Both the position numbers and the translations under genes were made by a program. The notes beneath the pieces are model-generated. The model had not been told where the DNA came from. It made no database searches and saw only the letters and a list, made by a program, of their open reading frames with translations. Below, one piece after another: positions 1 to 5,472 of a stretch of DNA of 6,089 nucleotides (positions are counted from its first letter, which is position 1; every line of letters begins with the position of its first letter). Source of the DNA: Syntrophomonadaceae bacterium (lineage in GTDB: Bacteria > Bacillota > Dethiobacteria > DTU022); contig PWEB01000247.1 in the NCBI GenBank assembly GCA_003553305.1, positions 1-6,089 of the forward strand, in the 5' to 3' direction.

Positions 1-4
1 CAGG

Positions 5-44
5 AGCTAAAAGAAATTATGAAAGAATGCCAACTTCTTTAGCT
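5..44. repeat. AT-rich inverted repeat beyond the PBP gene end
   Basis: The arms AGCTAAAAGAA (5-15) and TTCTTTAGCT (35-44) are complementary apart from one bulged A, with a 19-base loop. The repeat starts 20 bases past the stop codon of the penicillin-binding protein gene, so it could be a weak terminator for that minus-strand gene, but the stem is AT-rich and no clear U tract follows. Plus-strand codons 1-42 also read QELKEIMKECQLL then TAG. This could be the last residues of a convergent plus-strand gene entering from the left edge, but 13 codons are too few to judge. Confidence 0.25.
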
Positions 45-63
45 GCAAGCATCTCGAATCAAG

Positions 64-2553
64 TTATCGGTCATACCACCTTGACCCGCGGTTATCGTCT
101 TCTTTATCGCTGCCATCATCCTGATCATCATCCTCCACAACCTCCTCCTCGTCATCATCATCATCTTCTTCTTCTTCTTCTTCTTCTTCTTCTTCATCGC
201 TGCCATTTTGGCTCTCTTCTTCGTCGGCTTGATCATTTTCATGATCCGGATCTTCGCCATTATCTACGGTATCATCTTCGCCATTCTCATCATCCCCGTT
301 ATCGCCATTTACCCAATCTTCGCCTTCGTCTCCGTTATCTTCGTCTTCGTCTTCGTCTTCTTCTTCTTCAAGGTCTGCTTCGCTGTGATAATCACAGATA
401 ATCCGGGGAGCATGTTTTTCTATAAAATAATCACTGCGCACGCTATTTGCATCACGACAGGCATCACTCGGCCGTAAACCGGAAACGGAGCATACTGCTA
501 GCCGGACTATACCATCCGGCCGGTTAAAGTCCCTGATCTCCAAATCTTGAAAAGCCTCCAGAAATACTTCGCGTAGAAAAGCGGTTGAATAGCGCCATCC
601 CTGTTGGATCCCGCCCATTTTTGGCTCATCATAGCCCATCCAGAAAGTCGCTACGAGATTTGGGGTATAAGCCCCGAGGTAAACATCTTTCCAATTTTCT
701 GTAGTCCCAGTTTTAGCTGCTACCGGCCGATCAATCTGTAATGCACGACCCAGATATTCAGTAACAAAATCCTGCAAAATATCATTTACAAGGAATGTAG
801 CTTGCGGACTTAAAACCTGTTCCGGATTAATCTCCTGTTCGTAAATAACAGACCCGTGGCGGTCTTCGACTCTCTGCACGGCACTAAAATTAACCTTAAC
901 ACCATCATTAGCCAGCACACCAAAGGCCTGGGCCATATCAATAGCGCTTACACCGTCAGTAAACCCTCCCAGGGTCAAGGCGAGGTTGCCTTTTTCATCA
1001 GGTCTAATAGTATTGATGCCCATCCTTTCAGCATAATCTATCCCGACAGCTGGCCGTAAATCCTCAAAAGCCCGGACGGCGGGAACATTATAAGAATAAT
1101 AAAGCGCTTCCCGGGCTGAAATCATCCCTCTGAAGCGGTTGTCAAAATTCTTCGGTGACCATCCCTGCGGTCCTGTAAAAGGAGAATCATCGAGGGTTGA
1201 ACCTGCGCCGGCCAGGGTTCCTTCTTCAAAAGCAGGCGCATAGGTGATAATCGGTTTGATTGCAGAACCTGGCTGACGCAAATTAGAGAAACGCAGCACT
1301 TCGTCCACATTTTTCCTGTAATCCCGTCCTCCTCCCAGAGCTTTGATCTTGCCGGTGGTCGGATCAGCTAAGACAATCGCAGCCTGGGGCTGGGGGGTTC
1401 CGTTTTCATCATCGATAAACTCCTCTAATTGCTCACGTGTCAAATCCTGGCCCGGGGGAAGTCCGTAAATGGCTTCTCTGGCTTTTGACATATCTACATT
1501 AATCGTCGTCGGATAAAGGTCGGCCCGGCCGAGCACCTCTTCTACATGGCTTTGAAGAGAAGGTTCAAGGTTGGTATAAATACGCAGTCCACCTGTATAA
1601 ATAGCCCGATAAGCTTCTTCACGTGAACCGATCGAAGGGTTTGAGCTCAATATTTTAATCAGTTCATCATGAATAACATAATCTACATAGTGAGGATAGG
1701 GATATTCTGGATCACGCAATTCTGCATACTCCAGTTCCACATCCATCGCTTCTCTGTATTCATGTTCAGAAATGCTTTCATTCCTTTTCATACTTGAAAG
1801 CACTGTGCGCATACGCTGTTCTGCTTTATATTCATTATTAATCGGGTTATATTGGTTAGGTGAGCGCACTGCTCCAGCCAGCATGGCCGACTCAGCCAGG
1901 GTTAATGCACCGACATTTTTATCAAAGTAGGTTTGACCAGCAGCTTCAACACCGTAAGCAGTGTTACCAAAATAAATACGGTTTAAATACATTTCAAGAA
2001 TTTCTTCTTTACTATAGGTGCGCTCAAGTTGTAGAGCCAACCAAATTTCCTGTATTTTACGGCGGTAAGTTTTCTCCGTCGTCAAAAATGCGTTCTGAGC
2101 CAACTGTTGAGTCAAAGTGCTTGCTCCCTGGACAATCTCTCCAGCCTGAAAATTAGCATAGGCTGCCCGTATACTACCAGTAATATCAAATCCAAAATGG
2201 TCGTAAAACCGCTCATCTTCTATAGCAATAAAAGCTTGTTTTAAATGATCGGGGATTTCGTCCAGTCCGACAGCAATACGGTTTTGCTCATCATGGAGCA
2301 CGGTTACTTCATTACCACTGCTGTCATAAAGGTAGGAGGTCTCTACTGTGGCTAGCTTGGAAGGATCAAGGACCGGTGCTTCATTGACATAGTTATATAA
2401 GACCGCTGCGGTAGCCCCGCCGGCGATGATAAAAGAAACAAGAAACAGGACAAGGATAACTTTTAATACGCTGCGTAATCGCCCTGCTTGTTTTTGCCTT
2501 TTTTCAGGTTGATCTAAATCTTCGAAACCCATCGGCTTCTTTTTTTCAGCCAT
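64..2553 (-). CDS. Class A penicillin-binding protein 1A (bifunctional transglycosylase/transpeptidase) with acidic tail
   Basis: This 829-residue membrane enzyme polymerises lipid II into glycan strands and cross-links the stem peptides outside the cell. A short basic cytoplasmic N-terminus precedes one membrane anchor (about residues 29-53). The glycosyltransferase family 51 domain (about 90-245) shows EDERFYDHFG (catalytic Glu112), GASTLTQQ (143-150), RKIQE and the MYLNRIYFG motif. The transpeptidase domain (about 390-660) has SAIK (Ser430 nucleophile, Lys433), SYN (487-489) and KTGT (614-617), so both activities look intact. A Cys-containing segment follows (Cys688, Cys699, Cys720), as in many Firmicute PBP1A proteins. 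Residues from about 726 to 820 are almost entirely Asp, Glu, Asn and Gly, including ten consecutive Glu, and the protein ends NRGSRWYDR. The ATG at 2551-2553 has GGAGG (2565-2569) 11 bases upstream, a slightly long spacing. The gene appears monocistronic in this window. The family could equally be labelled ponA or mrcA; I leave the symbol empty. Confidence 0.95.
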   Translation of the reverse strand: MAEKKKPMGFEDLDQPEKRQKQAGRLRSVLKVILVLFLVSFIIAGGATAAVLYNYVNEAPVLDPSKLATVETSYLYDSSGNEVTVLHDEQNRIAVGLDEIPDHLKQAFIAIEDERFYDHFGFDITGSIRAAYANFQAGEIVQGASTLTQQLAQNAFLTTEKTYRRKIQEIWLALQLERTYSKEEILEMYLNRIYFGNTAYGVEAAGQTYFDKNVGALTLAESAMLAGAVRSPNQYNPINNEYKAEQRMRTVLSSMKRNESISEHEYREAMDVELEYAELRDPEYPYPHYVDYVIHDELIKILSSNPSIGSREEAYRAIYTGGLRIYTNLEPSLQSHVEEVLGRADLYPTTINVDMSKAREAIYGLPPGQDLTREQLEEFIDDENGTPQPQAAIVLADPTTGKIKALGGGRDYRKNVDEVLRFSNLRQPGSAIKPIITYAPAFEEGTLAGAGSTLDDSPFTGPQGWSPKNFDNRFRGMISAREALYYSYNVPAVRAFEDLRPAVGIDYAERMGINTIRPDEKGNLALTLGGFTDGVSAIDMAQAFGVLANDGVKVNFSAVQRVEDRHGSVIYEQEINPEQVLSPQATFLVNDILQDFVTEYLGRALQIDRPVAAKTGTTENWKDVYLGAYTPNLVATFWMGYDEPKMGGIQQGWRYSTAFLREVFLEAFQDLEIRDFNRPDGIVRLAVCSVSGLRPSDACRDANSVRSDYFIEKHAPRIICDYHSEADLEEEEDEDEDEDNGDEGEDWVNGDNGDDENGEDDTVDNGEDPDHENDQADEEESQNGSDEEEEEEEEEEDDDDDEEEVVEDDDQDDGSDKEDDNRGSRWYDR
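166..195. repeat. (TTC)10 trinucleotide tract inside the PBP gene
   Basis: Ten perfect TTC units on the plus strand read as ten GAA (Glu) codons on the coding minus strand. The tract is flanked on the left by ATC units (about 151-165, Asp codons) and lies within a larger TTC/ATC/GTC-rich stretch that runs to about 370. Because the unit is three bases, a gain or loss of units would change tail length without shifting the frame. Confidence 0.9.
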
Positions 2554-2692
2554 CTTCTTTTAATCCTCCCTGTATCTTAAGAAGATCGCGCTTACAAAAC
2601 AACCTCTATTTGCAAGCCGTTATATTTAGCAGCCTTGTTCAACTACTACCAAAGAAAGCCGTGCAAAAAGAGGCCAATATTTTTATACTCCG

Positions 2693-2701
2693 ATTATAAC
2701 A
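2693..2701 (-). promoter_or_regulatory. Candidate extended -10 promoter for the PBP gene
   Basis: Reading the minus strand, 2701 to 2693 is TGTTATAAT: a perfect TATAAT hexamer with the upstream TGn of an extended -10 element. I see no good -35 hexamer at 16-18 bases, which fits an extended -10 promoter. Transcription would start near 2686 and give a leader of about 130 bases before the PBP start codon. The region upstream of it (2712 and higher) appears to belong to the transposase remnant. This is a motif match only. Confidence 0.35.
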
Positions 2702-2732
2702 TAAGAGTCACTGTTACGCGATCACTCATTTA

Positions 2733-2778
2733 AAATCTTACCCAAGGGGGACCGGCTATATCACGATGAAATCTTACC
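2733..2778 (+). repeat. Two 10-bp direct repeats, probable left-end element of the broken insertion sequence
   Basis: AAATCTTACC occurs at 2733-2742 and again at 2769-2778, a period of 36 bases. Each copy is followed by a purine run (AAGGGGGA and GAGGGGA), and each is preceded at a short distance by ATCAC (2721-2725, 2760-2764). Immediately upstream of a transposase start, such repeats are most simply read as transposase-binding repeats of an insertion sequence end. The exact terminus cannot be fixed because the other end of the element is gone. Confidence 0.5.
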
Positions 2779-2793
2779 GAGGGGATGTAAGAT
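2771..2793 (+). promoter_or_regulatory. Hairpin holding the ribosome binding site of the transposase fragment
   Basis: ATCTTAC (2771-2777) and GTAAGAT (2787-2793) are perfect complements around a 9-base loop, CGAGGGGAT. The loop carries the Shine-Dalgarno-like GAGGGG, and the right arm contains the first two bases of the ATG at 2792-2794. The upstream copy of ATCTTAC (2735-2741) could pair with the same right arm as an alternative. Whether this regulates translation or only reflects IS-end repeats is not shown. Confidence 0.4.
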
Positions 2794-3052
2794 GACTAGG
2801 TCAGTAAAGAGTCGTCGTGAGTACTTAAATACCATGCGAAAACGCTATCAACAAACAACATCGCGAACAGAGAAAACAAAAATCATTAATGAGGTAGTTA
2901 AGGTTTTGAATTACCGCCGCAAACATGCAACTACCGTGCTCAATCAACCACCTTCAGCGCCTAAACCACCGGTCAAAAGGGGTCGCCCTTTTAAATATTT
3001 AGAAGCTATGCCTGTTTTTCAGTCGGTTTGGGAAGCTTTGGATTACCCTTGT
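2792..3052 (+). pseudogene. Transposase/integrase N-terminal fragment (truncated insertion sequence)
   Basis: About 87 residues remain of what looks like the N-terminal DNA-binding part of an integrase-type (DDE) transposase. The pattern RREYLNTMRKRY, EKTKIINEVVKVL, YRRKHATTVLN, RGRPFKY and VWEALDYPC resembles the start of a transposase family common in anaerobic bacteria, where a basic helical region and an RGRPxKY hinge precede the catalytic domain. That resemblance is from memory of the family; no search was run. The ATG at 2792 has GAGGGG eight bases upstream. After Cys87 (codon 3050-3052) the similarity stops and the frame enters protease sequence, reading to a TAA at 3212-3214. All catalytic Asp/Glu residues of the transposase are missing, so it cannot act alone; it could at most bind DNA. 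Exact IS family not assigned. Confidence 0.7.
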
Positions 3053-3339
3053 GCGGGGGAAGAGGTGCTGGTAATTGGGAATCCCTTGCAATTTGCCCGT
3101 ATCGCCAACAAGGGCCTTCTGGTCGATCATTACAAAAACCCCGGGCAGCATCTGCCCTTCCCCTGGTGGTGGAAGCGGCAATCTATCCCGGAAGCAGCGG
3201 CAGCCCGCTTCTAAACGAACAAGGCGAGATGGTGGGAATTTATTTTGCCACCCTGCGCAGCAGGGTTCCTTCCAAAGTAAAGGACCTGACCGTTGATGTA
3301 AGGGAGCTGGATCTATTCCTGGAAGGGCTGGCCCGCTGA
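3053..3339 (+). pseudogene. Trypsin-like serine protease, C-terminal remnant with frameshift
   Basis: The sequence right after the transposase fragment reads GEEVLVIGNPL, typical of the trypsin-like peptidase fold, in the transposase frame (3056 onward). Near 3136-3150 the similarity moves to the -1 frame, which gives LVVEAAIYPGSSGSPLLN followed by GEMVGIYFATL and ends at TGA 3337-3339. GSSGSP is the serine-nucleophile motif (GNSGGP-like) of the chymotrypsin clan. The N-terminal half with the catalytic His and Asp is absent, replaced by the transposase fragment. With a missing N-terminus and a frameshift, this is a broken gene. The shift falls at an AAAAACCCC run, a likely place for a one-base loss. 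The intact parent may have been a secreted or HtrA-like protease, but the remnant is too short to decide. Confidence 0.7.
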
Positions 3340-3432
3340 ACTTCGGCTTCGAATTATCCATGTCGCTAGCGAGCATTTCTTAATTCCTGCCCGCCATCAA
3401 CCTGATCAGACGCCGCTTAATTTTAAATACAG

Positions 3433-3476
3433 GCTGAAAAACCCGGAACGTTATTATTCTCCCGGGGTTTTTCAGC
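3433..3476. terminator. Bidirectional rho-independent terminator between protease remnant and rnfD
   Basis: GCTGAAAAACCCGG (3433-3446) pairs with CCGGGGTTTTTCAGC (3462-3476) with one bulged base and a loop of about 15 bases. The GC core is flanked by A5 on one side and T5 on the other, so each strand yields a GC stem followed by a U run. It lies 12 bases past the rnfD stop codon (minus) and about 95 bases past the protease remnant (plus), and can serve both. Confidence 0.85.
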
Positions 3477-3488
3477 TTCAGGCCGGGC

Positions 3489-4346
3489 TCAGGCCGCTTT
3501 CGGTTTAGGTTTAGGCCTGGTGTAACGGTTTATGATAGGGACAAGCAGGTTCATGCCTATGATAGCAAAGGTGGTGCCTTCCGGCAGCCATCCCCAGAGG
3601 CGCATGGCCATAATGATCAGGCCAACTCCGAAGCCGAAAATATAACGGCCGGGCTGGGTCTTTGGCGAAGAAATCGGATCGGTGGCCATAAAAAAGGCGC
3701 CCAGGAGCAGGCTCCCGGAAAGAAGGTGGAACAATACATTTTGCCCGGTAAGCAGGCAGACCAAGACCACGGCAGCCAAACAGCTCAGCGGGATACGCCA
3801 GTTGGCGTAACTTTTATAGATTAACCAGGCTCCGCCCAGCAGCAGCAGGAGGGCGGAGGTTTCTCCCAGGCTGCCCGGGACGGTTCCCAGGAACAGGTCC
3901 TGCAGGGGAGCCAGGGTCCCTTCGCTGCGAGCGATTTGAAGGGGTGTTGCTGTTGCCGTCATGTCAACCGGGGCCAGCCAGGGAGCCATTGTGCCGGGAA
4001 AGGCATAGATGATGAAAAGCCGGCCGAAGAGGGCCGGGTTAAAGATATTTTTGCCATAGCCTCCGAAAAGCTGCTTGCCGACAACAATCCCCACTACCGC
4101 ACCAGCCGCTGCCACATAGAGAGGCAGGGAAGGGGAGAGGGTTAAAGCCAGGAGTAGGCCGGTCACGACGGCGCTCAAATCTTTTATTTTTAGCGGTTTT
4201 TTGGTCAGGTACTGGTAAAGTGCTTCCGAAGCAACTGCGGCGGCTACGCTGACGGCTATAAGCATAAAAGCATTAAGGCCGTATGAGTAAATGGCAAAGA
4301 CAGTTACCGGAGCCAGTGCAATGAGCATTCCTTTCATCATTTTCAT
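3489..4346 (-). CDS. rnfD: RnfD/NqrB-family membrane subunit of an ion-translocating electron transport complex (orphan)
   Basis: This 285-residue, very hydrophobic protein matches RnfD, the FMN-carrying membrane subunit of the Rnf ferredoxin:NAD+ oxidoreductase that pumps Na+ or H+. Multiple membrane helices are evident (for example about 8-40, 56-90, 163-178, 187-220, 234-252, 258-273). Family signatures are FGGYGKNIFNPA (94-105), TATATPL with Thr134 in the position of the covalent FMN threonine, ATDPISSP (221-228) and the closing GMNLLVPIINRYTRP. It ends in an Ala/Lys/Pro tail. The N-terminus lacks the roughly 15-20 residues (SPHI-like) that usually precede the first helix, yet the start is secure: AAGGAGG sits seven bases upstream and an in-frame TAA lies just beyond it. 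In normal operons rnfD sits with rnfC, G, E, A and B; here none is adjacent and a terminator follows. An NqrB-like or standalone paralogue is the alternative. Confidence 0.88.
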   Translation of the reverse strand: MKMMKGMLIALAPVTVFAIYSYGLNAFMLIAVSVAAAVASEALYQYLTKKPLKIKDLSAVVTGLLLALTLSPSLPLYVAAAGAVVGIVVGKQLFGGYGKNIFNPALFGRLFIIYAFPGTMAPWLAPVDMTATATPLQIARSEGTLAPLQDLFLGTVPGSLGETSALLLLLGGAWLIYKSYANWRIPLSCLAAVVLVCLLTGQNVLFHLLSGSLLLGAFFMATDPISSPKTQPGRYIFGFGVGLIIMAMRLWGWLPEGTTFAIIGMNLLVPIINRYTRPKPKPKAA

Positions 4347-4353
4347 AGCGCTT

Positions 4354-4360
4354 CCTCCTT
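4354..4360 (-). promoter_or_regulatory. Strong ribosome binding site fixing the rnfD start
   Basis: The minus strand reads AAGGAGG seven bases before the ATG at 4344-4346. The in-frame codon upstream (4359-4361) is TAA, so the short N-terminus of this RnfD is genuine unless there is a sequencing error. In the rest of the 154-base gap to the hydrolase gene I find no convincing promoter; a TATAAT at 4361-4366 (minus) abuts this site too closely to drive the gene normally. Confidence 0.8.
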
Positions 4361-4500
4361 ATTATATATGAGTTGACACGTGGTCGGACAGATAATTTAG
4401 AGGGCGCGTAATAATATAGGGGAATTCCTGACTGAGAAAGGGCAATAAAAGATTCGGCGGCGATCTGAAAAAATTAACTGCCCTCCGGATAAATCTTCAT

Positions 4501-5262
4501 TTAAGCTTTACCAACCCGATCAATGAACTGAGCTGATTTTTCAAAAATTATCTCTTTATCATAATCAAGGGTAGCAACATGTCCCGCGTGTTCCAGCCAG
4601 ATCAACTCTTTCTGGTCAGAAGCAAGTTTTTCGTAATATAGTGCAGGGTCATCCCTGTTAATAACCCTGTCATGGCGGGCAGCAAAGAGTAATGCCGGCT
4701 GTCTGATCAATGGGAGTTTCTCACGAACCACTGCAGTCAGTTTCATTAATTCATGGACTGCCGAAACAGAGTGATAACTATAATTTACCTGCTCTGCTCC
4801 TGGATCATTAATAGCTCCTGACCCGGCTGGTATCTTCTTGATCACTTTTTTGAGCAAAGGGGCAAATTTGTATTTCAAACTGCTCAGCTTATAAGGGCTG
4901 CAGATCGGAATTACTCCTGACAAATCTTCCGGATAAAGGCAGCACATCTGCAGAGCGATAACCCCTCCCAGTGAAAGTCCGGCACAAGAGATATTTCTGC
5001 AGTGTTGTTTTAAACTACTCAAGCCATCTTCGGCTGACTTTATCCAATCCTGATAGGTAATACTATACAAATCTTCAACCCTGGTTCCATGCCCCGCAAG
5101 GCGCACTCCCAGAGTGGTGATTCCCTCGCCGGACAAATGCTCTCCCATTTGCTTCATAACCTGGGGCGATCCAGATATGCCATGGATCAATAAGCATCCG
5201 TTCTGACCGGCCGGATAAAAAAAAGCTTCCGCCCCAGGCATAATCATTCCGGATTCATTCAC
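4501..5262 (-). CDS. Alpha/beta hydrolase, Est30-like carboxylesterase/monoacylglycerol lipase
   Basis: A 253-residue, probably cytoplasmic serine hydrolase of the alpha/beta fold. The order of motifs matches the Geobacillus Est30 carboxylesterase type: IHGISGSP (26-33, oxyanion loop), RLAGHGT (54-60), nucleophile elbow GLSLGG with Ser97, ARHDRVIN with Asp198, and HAGHVATLD with His228. All three catalytic residues are present, the length is normal for the family, and there is no signal peptide. The natural substrate is unknown; short- to medium-chain acyl esters are the usual range. The longest reading starts at GTG (5260-5262), which overlaps the end of the upstream zinc-ribbon gene by eight bases, with no good Shine-Dalgarno of its own, suggesting translational coupling. 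ATG codons at 5245-5247 and 5239-5241 are alternative starts; the conserved core begins after all of them. Confidence 0.9.
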   Translation of the reverse strand: MNESGMIMPGAEAFFYPAGQNGCLLIHGISGSPQVMKQMGEHLSGEGITTLGVRLAGHGTRVEDLYSITYQDWIKSAEDGLSSLKQHCRNISCAGLSLGGVIALQMCCLYPEDLSGVIPICSPYKLSSLKYKFAPLLKKVIKKIPAGSGAINDPGAEQVNYSYHSVSAVHELMKLTAVVREKLPLIRQPALLFAARHDRVINRDDPALYYEKLASDQKELIWLEHAGHVATLDYDKEIIFEKSAQFIDRVGKA

Positions 5263-5407
5263 AACTGCTACTATTCTTTAGTTCTTTGTCGGCATAGGGG
5301 TTTTTCAGCTCCCGGTTACAATAGCAGCATTCAATTTTGTCTTTTTCTCTTTCCGGGCAGGAGCTGTAAAACTTCCTTTGACAGTATGGGCACGCCCACT
5401 CAAACAA
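5255..5407 (-). CDS. Small zinc-ribbon protein, 50 residues, TTG start
   Basis: The minus strand encodes 50 residues beginning MFEWACPYCQRKFYSSCP and ending NSSSCE before TGA (5255-5257). Cys6-Pro-Tyr-Cys9 and Cys27-Cys28-Tyr-Cys30 form two CxxC knuckles 17 residues apart, the pattern of a compact zinc ribbon; Cys17 and Cys49 are extra. The middle (PEREKDK) is charged and there is no membrane segment. No ATG or GTG is available: the in-frame TAA upstream leaves TTG at 5405-5407 as the only normal start, and GAGGGGG lies eight bases before it. The stop overlaps the start of the esterase gene, so the two are very likely one transcription unit. Function is unknown; such ribbons may bind nucleic acid or protein partners. 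It is easily missed by gene callers because of its size and start codon. Confidence 0.7.
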   Translation of the reverse strand: MFEWACPYCQRKFYSSCPEREKDKIECCYCNRELKNPYADKELKNSSSCE

Positions 5408-5415
5408 CTGAACCG

Positions 5416-5422
5416 CCCCCTC
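5416..5422 (-). promoter_or_regulatory. Ribosome binding site supporting the TTG start of the zinc-ribbon gene
   Basis: The minus strand reads GAGGGGG, eight bases before TTG (5405-5407). This purine-rich site at ideal spacing is the main reason to accept the TTG start. The gap of 65 bases to the preceding enoyl-CoA hydratase gene contains only an AT-rich 8-bp inverted repeat (AAACTTTT/AAAAGTTT) and no clear terminator or promoter, so read-through from the hydratase gene is possible. Confidence 0.6.
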
Positions 5423-5472
5423 TTCTGATTAAACTTTTGTCATCATTTGAAAATGCTTTTAGATTTAAAAGT

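Noticed and set aside
27..477. Plus-strand open frames rich in His/Leu/Arg or Phe/Ile/Val opposite the PBP tail
   Set aside because: They are antisense shadows of the Asp/Glu codon repeats; composition is purely a product of TTC/ATC repeats and there is no family signature.
1860..2156. Plus-strand 98-codon open frame inside the PBP gene
   Set aside because: It is opposite the conserved glycosyltransferase domain and shows no RBS or family motif.
2999..3376. Minus-strand 125-codon open frame across the scar
   Set aside because: It lies opposite recognisable transposase and protease sequence, contains no known motif and has no convincing start signal.
4361..4366. TATAAT as a -10 box for rnfD on the minus strand
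   Set aside because: It directly abuts the Shine-Dalgarno, so transcription would begin within or after the ribosome binding site, and there is no good -35 hexamer.
4373..4378. TTGACA as a plus-strand -35 box
   Set aside because: No -10 hexamer at 16-18 bases spacing (GATAAT is only 12 bases away) and no plus-strand gene follows.
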